A DNA stretch of 64,000 nucleotides from UBA10649 sp963755335 (lineage in GTDB: Bacteria; Actinomycetota; Actinomycetes; S36-B12). A model generated the notes under the pieces. The model saw nothing but the letters and a program-made list of their open reading frames with translations, did no database searches and had not been told where the DNA came from. This document shows, piece after piece, positions 56,499-64,000 of this stretch (position 1 is the first letter of the stretch; each line of letters begins with the position of its first letter). The stretch covers positions 496,001-560,000 of the forward strand of contig CAVWJW010000004.1 in NCBI GenBank assembly GCA_963755335.1. Direction: 5' to 3'. Both the position numbers and the translations under genes were made by a program.

Positions 56499-59260
56499 AT
56501 GGCCAGCCCTTGGGTTGCCACCAAGGTGAATGTGCCGCAGTTGCGCCGCGGCGTCGTGGACCGGCCCCGGCTCACCGAGCGACTCACATCGGGGACGGGG
56601 ACGCGGCTTACGCTGGTCTCCGCTCCCGCGGGGTTCGGGAAGTCCACGGCAGTGACCGCGTGGCTCGAACCAAGGGTGAAGGCGGGCGGGGCGGTCGCTT
56701 GGGTCTCCCTCGACGACTCCGACAGAGCGCCCGGTTCGTTCTGGATGTACGTCGTGCTGGCACTCCAGAAGGTCGCGCCGGATACGGGCAGCGCCGTCCT
56801 GCAGGCGCTCGCCTCCGGTCAGCCGCCATCGACAGCTCTTGTTGCCGCCCTGGTCAACGACCTGGCGGAGCAGCCGCACGACATCGACCTCGTGCTCGAC
56901 GACTATCACCTTGCTGACGGTCCTGATGTTGCCCAGGGGATGGCATACCTCCTCGACCACCTGCCGCCGAACGTGCACGTCATACTCACGACTCGCGCCG
57001 ACCCTGACCTCCCCTTGGCTCGCCTCCGCGCTCGGGCGAACTGGTCGAGGTGCGCGCGCGTGACCTCCGCTTCAACGTCGACGAGGCCATGCAGTACCTG
57101 AGAACGTCCGGGGTTCCTGCGCTCAGTGCCCCGGATGTCGCGAAGTTGACCGAACGAACAGAGGGGTGGGCGGCAGCGCTGCAGCTCGCTGCGCTGTCGA
57201 TGCAGGGGCGCGATGATGTTGAGGGCTTCGTCGCAGGCTTCACCGGAACTGATCGGTACATCGTCGACTACCTGGTGGACGAAGTCCTCGCTCGACAGCC
57301 CGAGGATGTCCGTACCTTCCTGCTTCGCACTTCCGTGCTCGATCGCCTCACCGGCGGACTCTGCGACGCCGTCACCGGGACCCTCGGCGGCGGCGCGATG
57401 CTCGAGCACCTCTATCGCGAGAACCTCTTCGTAGACCCACTAGACGACCAACGACTGTGGTACCGCTACCACCACTTGTTCGCCGACGTGCTGCAGACGC
57501 ACCTGATGGAGAGCAGTCCGGACGTGGTGCCACTGCTCCACGAGCGGGCAAGCGCCTGGTACGCAGTCAGGGGGGACTTCGCGGCCGCCGTCCGGCACGC
57601 CCTGATCGCGGGTGACGTGCAGGGTGCGGCGGACATCGCCGAACGCGCCGCCCCCCTGCTGGAACGGGAACGCCGCGAGGTGACCGTGCGTGGCTGGGTC
57701 GACGACTTCCCCGACGGCGTGGTTCGACAGCGACCCGTGCTCGCCGTCGCCTTCATTGGTGGCCTCATGCGGGCGAACGAATTCGCGGCGGTCGATTCAC
57801 GGCTGTCCGACGTGGAGCGCTGGCTGCCGGCTATCCACGCTCGCCTGTCACGGGTGCCGGCCGCGCCGGTCGAGGGCGCGTCAGACCCCTCGAGCATGGT
57901 CGTCGTCGATGAGATGGAGCTCGCTCGTGTCCCGGCGGCCATTCACATGTACCGGGCGGCGCTTGCCCTCGTCGAAGGCGACCTCGAGACCACCCTCCGG
58001 CGCTCGCAGCGGGCCGTCGAAGCTGCCCCATCCCACGACCGGATCATCCAGGCATCCGCGAGCGCCCTTGCCGGCCTTGCCTGCTGGGCACGAGGCGACC
58101 TCGACGAGGCGCACGGACAGTACGAGACGAGCATCGGGCACCTGCATCGAGCCGGCTACTACTCCGACGTGCTGGGCTGCACGATCGCCCTCGCCGACCT
58201 GCGGATCACCCAAGGGCGGCTCACTGCGGCACTGCACGCCTACGAGGAGGGCGTGCAGCTCGCGAGCGACGACTCTGCCGGACTGCGCGGGGTCGCCGAC
58301 ATGCACGTGGGGCTCGCTGAGATCAGCCTCGAACGTGGCGACACGCGGCGGGCGCGAGGCCACCTCGACGCGGCGCGCGAGCTCGGCGAGTCCCTGGGGC
58401 TCCCGCAGTTCCCCTACCGGTGGCGGGCCGCCTCAGCCGTGCTCGCCGAGGGTGACGGTGACCCGGACGCGGCCCTGGAACTGCTGACCGACGCGGAGCG
58501 CGTGTACGTCGGCGACTTCTCACCTGACGTGCGTCCCCTTTACGCCCGCAAGGCCCGCATCCACGCCGCCCTCGGACATGTCAAGGAGTGCACCCGCTGG
58601 GCGGCCGACCGCCACGTCGCACCCGACCTCGCACTGACGTACGCCCGCGAATTCGAGCTGATCACTCTGGCCGAGGTGCTTCTCGCCCAGTACCGCGACC
58701 GCGGGGAAGCCAAGGATCTCGACGCGGCGCGATCGCTGCTCCTGAGACTGTCGGCGGCAACAGGGGCGGGCGGGCGACACGGGACGCTGGTCGACGTTCT
58801 CGTGCTCCAGGCACTCGCAGCCGACGCCGCTACTGACGCGACAGGGGCGATGGTCGGGTGGGAGCGTGCCGTCAGCCTCGCCGAGCCCGAACAGCACCTC
58901 CGCGCTTTCACCCGCCACGGATCCGCAATCGCATCGCTGGTGGCCCGATCCGATCACCTCAAGACTGACTCGCCGTTCTGGGAGCACCTCCAGTCAACCG
59001 CAGCGTCGTCACCGGACGAGACGGCGTCGCCCTCGCTCAGTCCCGTGGCCGGCCCCGTGGGTTCGCTCAGCGTGCGCGAGACCGAGATCCTTCGCCTGTT
59101 GGCCACCGACCTCGATGGACCCGAGATTGCCCGTCACCTGGTGGTGTCGCTCCACACGGTGCGTACCCACACGAAGAACGTCTACGCCAAGCTCGGTGTC
59201 AACAGTCGACGAGCGGCCGTGAGTCGCGCCCGGGAACTGGGACTGCTTCCCGCTCGGTGA
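56499..59260 (+). CDS. MalT-like LuxR-family ATP-dependent regulator (LAL type), frameshifted
   Basis: About 920 residues. Walker A LVSAPAGFGKSTAVTAWLEP, Walker B region DIDLVLDDYHLADGP and sensor VHVILTTRADPDLPLARL form the STAND ATPase. A tetratricopeptide-like helical array fills the middle, and a LuxR HTH ends it (VRETEILRLLATDLDGPEIA, SLHTVRTHTKNVYAKLGVNS). At 57,034-57,037, in a GGG run, one base seems missing and the frame changes (RLRARGELVEVRARDLRFNV when joined). ATG 56499 gives the family N-terminus. Likely activates the two genes downstream or the MFS gene. Confidence 0.88.
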
Positions 59261-59429
59261 CCGCGCTCGGAAGCCAGTCGTGCCCGCCCCGAACGGATCA
59301 TTGTCAAGTACCCACGCGAATCCCTACATGTGGGGAGTCGCACTCACTAGATCGGTTCGTAGGTTTCCTGTCAGCGAGCGGCCCAGCCCCACTTCGCGGG
59401 CACCGCGGCCGAAGAGACAGGAGAACCCC

Positions 59430-59711
59430 GTGACCCACCCAGCCGACAGCACCAGCCAAGGAGGAGGCACCTACTCCATCCGCCTGGCCGGCCACCTCCA
59501 CCCCCGGTGGGCTGTTCGGTTCGACGGCATGACCCTCACGCGCCTCGACGACGGCACAACCGTCCTCGAAGGCGAGATCACCGACCAGGCCGCCCTTCAT
59601 GGCCTGCTCCACAGCCTGCGCGACCTCGGAGTGCCCTTGGTCTCGCTCACCCGACTCGACCCAACCGAGCGGGGCACCAATCCCACCATCGAGACCACAC
59701 CTGGAGACTGA
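59430..59711 (+). CDS. Small conserved protein downstream of the LuxR regulator
   Basis: 93 residues. YSIRLAGHLHPRWAVRFDGM then LTRLDDGTTVLEGEITDQAA and LHGLLHSLRDLGVPLVSLTR. A protein of this type is often found between a MalT-like LuxR gene and a DUF4386 gene in Actinobacteria; its function is unknown. GTG 59430 has AGGAGA six bases upstream. The next gene starts two bases after its stop codon. Confidence 0.75.
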   Translation: MTHPADSTSQGGGTYSIRLAGHLHPRWAVRFDGMTLTRLDDGTTVLEGEITDQAALHGLLHSLRDLGVPLVSLTRLDPTERGTNPTIETTPGD

Positions 59712-59712
59712 C

Positions 59713-60453
59713 ATGAGCCCCACGATCACCACCGCCACCGTGGCGGCAGCACCGACGCAGGCAAAGGACTGGACGCGCGGGTACGCCCGGGCGGGCGGCA
59801 TCGCCTACCTCATCACGTTCGCCGCCTCGATCCCGGCGGTGCTGCTGCTCGCGCCGATCCTGAACGACCCGAGCTTCATCGTGGCCGGCACCGCAGACAC
59901 CCAGGTCGCCTTGGGCGCCCTGCTCGACGTCGTCAATGCCATCGCCTGCATTGCGACCGCCGTCGCCGTGTTCCCCGTTGTCCGCAGGCAGAACGAGTCC
60001 CTGGCCCTCGGCTTCGTCACCTCTCGGCTGATGGAGGCCGCCATCATCATGGTCGGCGTCGTCAGCCTGCTGGCCGTCGTCACCATGCACCAGGAAGTCG
60101 CCGGCACCGCTGTAGCCGATGCCGCCTCGCTCGAGACCACCGGACAGGCGCTCGTCGCCGTCCGCGACTGGACCTTCAACTTCGGACCCAACGTGTGCGC
60201 CGGGATCAACGCGCTGCTGTTCGGCACGCTGCTCTACAAGTCGCGACTGGTGCCGCGCATCATCCCCACCCTGGGCCTGATCGGCGCGCCGTTCCTTCTG
60301 GCGGCCAGCGTCCTCGCTGTGTTCGGCGTCGCCGAGGTCGGCTCCGTGTGGTTCATCGGCGTCATCCCGGTTGCGATCTGGGAGCTGTCGGTGGGCGTCT
60401 GGATGACCTTCAAGGGCTTCCGGCCGTCGCCCCTCACCGCCGTCGCCCCCTGA
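59713..60453 (+). CDS. DUF4386 family membrane protein
   Basis: 246 residues with about six hydrophobic segments (YLITFAASIPAVLLLAPIL, AIIMVGVVSLLAVVTM, LIGAPFLLAASVLAVFGVAE). The arrangement and RAGGIAYLITFAASIP start match DUF4386. Co-transcribed with the 93-residue protein. Function unknown. Confidence 0.83.
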   Translation: MSPTITTATVAAAPTQAKDWTRGYARAGGIAYLITFAASIPAVLLLAPILNDPSFIVAGTADTQVALGALLDVVNAIACIATAVAVFPVVRRQNESLALGFVTSRLMEAAIIMVGVVSLLAVVTMHQEVAGTAVADAASLETTGQALVAVRDWTFNFGPNVCAGINALLFGTLLYKSRLVPRIIPTLGLIGAPFLLAASVLAVFGVAEVGSVWFIGVIPVAIWELSVGVWMTFKGFRPSPLTAVAP

Positions 60454-60483
60454 TCGCCGCTCCCGACCACCCGAGGGCCCCAG

Positions 60484-60600
60484 GACGTGTCAACGGCTTT
60501 CTGGGGCCCGACGGAGCCAGCAAGTCCACCACGATGGGTGTCATCGTCGGACTGCCCCGCCGACCACCGGAAGCGCCCACGACCTCGGTCGTCGATGCAC
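60484..60600 (+). pseudogene. Remnant of an ABC transporter ATPase (Walker A region only)
   Basis: VNGFLGPDGASKSTTMGVIV reads like the start of an ABC ATPase, with GASKSTT in place of the usual GAGKSTT. No signature motif, Walker B or partner follows. The homology begins 31 bases after the DUF4386 gene and dies out by about 60,600. A gene fragment left by deletion is the best explanation. Confidence 0.5.
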
Positions 60601-60641
60601 CCACCTCCCCAACCCGGTCGGGAGGTGGGCATGCCGTGGTG

Positions 60642-61517
60642 TCAGCGCGGCCGAGATGGGAAGCCCGTGTCGAAGTGCATGTAGTCGGGAACCTTGATGT
60701 CCTGCCAGATCCATCCTCGCTGGGTGAACAACTGCCATGGGCGACTGCCCTTGGTGAGCACACCGGCCCCGCTTCGGTTCTCGGCGAAGACTGCAGAGGG
60801 CACCCAGCAACTGCAGCGAGGGTCGGTCCAGGGATTCTGGGCGGGGTTGATGTCGATCGCGCGACCATTGGCGTGCGGTGAATCCATTGTGGGGGCGTTG
60901 ATCTGATCGCGGCGCCTGCAGTTGAAGGCCGAGGTGTTATTGGCCTTGAGGCTGCGCACGACGTCGCCGCCGTACCTCTCGACGGACTCCATGCGCCCTA
61001 TGGGGAACCGCGCGTCGAACAGACCGGTCAAGATCACGGCAAGGTCTGCGACGCTGTCCCGGTGCGCGATGAGATTGCCGCGCCGGATCTTCCCATCAAA
61101 GTCGATGTAGTTCACGTCAAGGCGCCGCAGGTCGTCGCGGCCGACCGGGCACTCGGGTCGCCAGGTCCCGGTGGCCACGATGCGGGCCCACTGTCGGTCG
61201 CCGATCCGCGAGATGACTGCGTTGGCCTCGGCCACCGTCAACGGAGACGGCACAGCCGACATGCTGCTAGCCCGCGTCGGGGCTGAGGCGATCGCCACGG
61301 ATGGCGAGGCAGGCTCAACGATCTTCAGCCCAGGCGAAGGCGCGAGGGATGGGTGCGGCATGACGGTTGGTGATTCGAGGGATTCTTGGGGGCTTCGCTG
61401 CCCGGTCTTCAACGCGGCACTGCCGTCATCGAAGGCCGTGCAGCCGGCGAGCAGGACGCTCACAGCCAGGCTCATCACGATGACTGCCCTCACGAGGGGA
61501 CTCTCACGGCGCGACAT
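60642..61517 (-). CDS. M15-like peptidase / extensin-like lipoprotein
   Basis: 291 residues. Signal peptide with lipobox LLAGC, then a Ser/Pro-rich linker. The C-terminal domain contains SPHANGRAIDINPAQNPW and DYMHFDTGFP, whose His, Asp and His fit the zinc site of M15 D-Ala-D-Ala carboxypeptidases (Peptidase_M15_4). Probably trims peptidoglycan from the outer face of the membrane. ATG 61517 used; the longer open frame lacks a signal sequence. Confidence 0.8.
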   Translation of the reverse strand: MSRRESPLVRAVIVMSLAVSVLLAGCTAFDDGSAALKTGQRSPQESLESPTVMPHPSLAPSPGLKIVEPASPSVAIASAPTRASSMSAVPSPLTVAEANAVISRIGDRQWARIVATGTWRPECPVGRDDLRRLDVNYIDFDGKIRRGNLIAHRDSVADLAVILTGLFDARFPIGRMESVERYGGDVVRSLKANNTSAFNCRRRDQINAPTMDSPHANGRAIDINPAQNPWTDPRCSCWVPSAVFAENRSGAGVLTKGSRPWQLFTQRGWIWQDIKVPDYMHFDTGFPSRPR

Positions 61518-61655
61518 ACGCCAAGGATGCTCACCAATGGTTCGTGATGCGATCGTCATGCACCGCATAGGAGTTCCACGGCAATGGCGGCGCACCCTGG
61601 TAGGTAGGCGTCAGGCGGCCTTCGATCTCGTCAAGGGAAGGCGCCCCACGTCTGC

Positions 61656-62064
61656 TCGTTCTCACGCACCCGCTCAATCCTCCTAGGCATCAGTGCCGTC
61701 GGCGCGAGCCTGATCCTGCCTGCCTGCGCCGGTCTCCGATGAGTTGATAGTGGCGGGAACGATGATGGACCCGGTACCCAAGGATCAGGTTCGAAACGGC
61801 ATGATGTCCGGCAACGCGGTGGATACCCGCCACGTTGAGGTCTCGATTTGCGATCACGGGACGGGCTCGACGGTGACTGGGGCCAGCGTCACGATTGCGT
61901 CCAGCGGTCACGTCGCACAGGCCATGCCAGTCGCTGAGATGCGCGGCTTCGACCAGCCGACGACAGAGACGCACTACGGGAACAACGTGCCGAGGACATC
62001 AGGCACGAGCCAGGTCTCCTTCACGCTCAAGGGGCAGACGGGCACCTTCACAATCAAGCGGTAG
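61656..62064 (+). CDS. Small putative lipoprotein, frameshifted, start unclear
   Basis: A lipoprotein-like leader, SILLGISAVGASLILPACAG with lipobox LPAC, is readable up to 61,735 in one frame. The mature part, from about 61,733 (DELIVAGTMMDPVPKDQV to GQTGTFTIKR, stop at 62,062-62,064), is one base over. I cannot find a clear start codon for the leader. The mature domain has no known family. Either a decayed gene or one with sequence errors. Confidence 0.45.
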
Positions 62065-62619
62065 ACAGGCTCGCCGGGACCGGACACCCGTGACCGGGAC
62101 TTGTCGAGTCGAGCAGGCACCCGTCCCGCGGCAGTGTCACGACGACCTCGGCATAGGCCCCGTCAAGAGTGGTCGCCATGTCCCACCCCGAGTGCCGCAT
62201 CAGGCCCAGCACCGGCCAGTTCTCGGTGAGGACAGTCGTGTGAAGTGGGTGATTCCCTCGTGGGCAGCGAGCCTGGCCAGTTCGACCGCCAGACGGGTGC
62301 CGACCCGGCGTCGCTGGTGGGTGTCGGCCACCTCGACGGTGGCCTCGGCGTGGTCGGGCCGTGCCGTCGACCGGATGTACTGCGCTGTCGCCCACGAGAA
62401 CCCCGTTGTCGAACGCGCCGACCGCCATGTGGTTGGGGCTCACCGCGACGAACCGTGCGACGTCGGCCGGGGGAATCGAGCTCATGAAGCGGAAGTAGCG
62501 CCGGCAGCGCGATTGCGGTGATCGCCGCTGGAGGAGGGCGTTCATGTGGTCGGCGTCGGCGGGGTGAGGCGGCGCAGACGGATGTCGTTGCTGGTCGCGA
62601 CCATGGCGAAGCGGTGCAT
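62054..62619 (-). pseudogene. GNAT acetyltransferase with three frameshifts
   Basis: Joined across shifts near 62,560-62,565, 62,386-62,392 and 62,238-62,244 the sequence reads as a GNAT domain: NDIRLRRLTPADADHMNALL, RFVAVSPNHMAVGAFDNGVL, STARPDHAEATVEVADTHQR then RRVGTRLAVELARLAAHEGI (acetyl-CoA loop) and TVLTENWPVLGLMRHSGWDM. The ATG at 62619 has GAAGG upstream. Three breaks in under 600 bases make a functional product unlikely as written. The 3' end overlaps the small lipoprotein on the other strand. Confidence 0.72.
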
Positions 62620-62695
62620 CGTGTTGCCTTCGGGTGTGGGTGTGGGGTCGACAAGCGGTCGAGGTGAGCCCGGTCAAGGCGTGACCGGGGTCGCG

Positions 62696-63386
62696 CTACT
62701 TGATAGCGGTGCCGGCGATCTGCGTGTTGAACGGAAGGAACGGCGAGTGGATTCGGTAGTGGCGAAGGTCGATGCTGGCGAAGCCGGCGGACCGGATCAC
62801 GCTCGCTAGGTCTCGTTCGCAGGAGCACCCTTCGAAGGTCCAGGCCCAAGGTCGACGCAGAAGCCTTTGCGACCATCGTGTCGGCGTTCCGCGCTTCGCG
62901 GCGACATGCTCGGCGAAGCTGAACCGCCCGCCAGGTCGAAGAACGCGGCGGACTTCGGCGAGCACTACCTGCGGGTCGCGAACGCTGCACAGGACAAGGC
63001 TCGAGATGACGGCGTCCGCGCTGGCGTCGGGCAGGTCGATCCGCTCACCGACAACACTGCGGATCTCGATGTCGACGCCGCCCGCGCTGGCCGTCCGCCT
63101 GAGTCGAGGGTGCATATACCGGGTTGGGTTCGATGGCGATCAGACGCGCTTCGGCAGGAAGGTAGCGCACGTTCGCGCCCACGCCTGGGCCGAGTTCGAC
63201 GACGGTGTGCGGGAGTTCGGCGAAAGCCACCGTCTTGTACTTGCGCATGTGCCAGTTGATATAGCCGCCCATGACCCAGAAGAAGGCGGAGTTGAACCGC
63301 CCGCGAGCCGGGTGCGTCTCGAATTCCTGGGGTGAGGGCGCGTGCATGGGCGCCTTCGAGGCTGATGTCTTGGTACGAGTGGTCAT
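62696..63386 (-). CDS. Class I SAM-dependent methyltransferase, frameshifted
   Basis: N-terminal part contains motif I, VVELGPGVGANVRYLPAEAR then LIAIEPNP. One extra base near 63,118-63,120 breaks the frame, after which YMHPRLRRTA, ADAVISSLVLCSVRDPQVVL and EVRRVLRPGGRFSFAEHVAA continue. Together about 229 residues. Substrate unknown; resembles the ubiquinone/phospholipid-type methyltransferases. ATG 63386. Confidence 0.75.
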
Positions 63387-63447
63387 GCATCGAGCCTGCC
63401 CGGCTCGTAGCGACGTCGTCAGCAGTGGAAATACCGCACTTCAGTTG

Positions 63448-64000
63448 TCAGTCGACGGCGTGCGACGCGACGTACCAGGCTGCGACCTGGGCACGTGACC
63501 GGAATCCGAGACGCATGCGAATCCGTTCGACGTGCGACTCCGCCGAGCGCTCCGTGATCACCAACTCGTCAGCGATCTGCCGGTTCGACCAGCCCTGTGC
63601 GACCAGTGCCGCCACTTGCGTCTGCCGCGCAGTCAATGACGGGGGGGGGTCGCGTGGTCGCGTGGGTGCAGCCCGAGTCCGTGACGGATCGCATTCAGAA
63701 CAGAGTGGGCGTCGCCGGCGAACGGAATGTGAGTTCGGCCGGCCAGCACCGTTAGCGTGGCTCCTTCGATACCGGCAGCCAGCCGTCTTCCCTCCGCGAT
63801 CGGCACTGCACGGTCATCCTGGCGGTGGATGACCGAGGTTCTTGCCGTGATGCTTCCCAGATCATCGGAAACGTCGATGTCGTAGCAGGCTGCCAGGAGT
63901 TGATGAGCCATCGCCGCGCTCGTCGATTCTCGCTGGTAGCGGGCGAACATGGCCCGGAACCCGGCGTCCGCGTCGGGGGCGAAGATCTCGGTCAGCACGT
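63448..64000 (-). CDS. Alpha/beta hydrolase-LuxR HTH fusion (5' end outside window, frameshifted at a G9 run)
   Basis: The visible part has the C-terminal half of an alpha/beta hydrolase (SVIHRQDDRAVPIAEGRRLA with the acid residue, VLAGRTHIPFAGDAHSVLNA with the catalytic His) followed by a LuxR HTH (LTARQTQVAALVAQGWSNRQ, ITERSAESHVERIRMRLGFR). A run of nine G at 63,641-63,649 separates the two in different frames, so the break is probably a homopolymer miscount. Such hydrolase-regulator fusions are known in Actinobacteria. Confidence 0.78.

Noticed and set aside
60487..60684. Small open frame overlapping the ABC fragment in another frame
   Set aside because: No homology in that frame; the Walker A-like peptide is in the neighbouring frame and is itself only a remnant.
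1..64000. CRISPR arrays, rRNA genes, insertion sequences
   Set aside because: No regularly spaced repeats, rRNA sequence or transposase motif was found on either strand.

Overview
The window is high-GC chromosomal DNA from an actinobacterium. The basis is the pervasive G/C third positions, GTG and TTG starts, actinobacterial families (DUF1707, DUF2236, MalT-like LuxR with DUF4386, MobF relaxase) and LacI operators of actinobacterial type. A Nocardioidaceae-like genus would fit, but I cannot fix the genus from sequence alone.

Layout. 1-11 kb holds the 3' part of an HtrA protease, a DUF2236 protein, a secreted heparinase-like protein, a pterin-dehydratase/VOC fusion, a pentose set (rbsK divergent from xylB-rpiB), a lipoprotein and several small proteins. 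11-16.3 kb is an ornithine to proline to glutamate module: ornithine cyclodeaminase, PAS-AraC regulator, bifunctional PutA. 16.4-26 kb holds a serine hydrolase, purU, an APC permease, glgX, a flavin electron-transfer trio (FMN-binding protein, ferric-reductase-like membrane flavoprotein, ApbE), an SDR dehydrogenase and tRNA-Lys(TTT).

26,038-43,232 is a 17.2-kb integrated element. It is bounded by a perfect 44-bp direct repeat made of the tRNA-Lys 3' half plus one flanking base. It carries a tyrosine integrase, an excisionase, a MobF relaxase/helicase, a damaged nucleotidyltransferase gene pair and an intact MNT-HEPN toxin-antitoxin pair. I see no type IV secretion genes, so it looks like an integrative mobilizable element. 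Its cargo is a self-contained, LacI-controlled xyloside operon pair: CUT1 ABC importer with its own ATPase, intracellular GH3 glycosidase and xylose isomerase. The element has xylA but no xylulokinase; a chromosomal xylB lies at 5.9 kb.

43.3-54.4 kb is an L-arabinose locus: YtfQRT-YjfF-type ABC importer and galM on one strand, araB-araD-araA and a second LacI gene on the other, with two LacI-type operators in the divergent promoter region. 54.5-64 kb holds an MFS transporter, a MalT-like LuxR regulator with two small downstream genes, an ABC ATPase fragment, an M15 peptidase-like lipoprotein, and a stretch of broken genes (lipoprotein, GNAT, methyltransferase) ending in an alpha/beta hydrolase-LuxR fusion cut by the window edge.

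About sixteen genes or gene ends outside the element are interrupted by one-base frameshifts, mostly as if one base had been added, although the proteins continue cleanly in the next frame. This looks more like assembly or sequencing error than gene decay. I annotate such genes as whole units and give each shift position.
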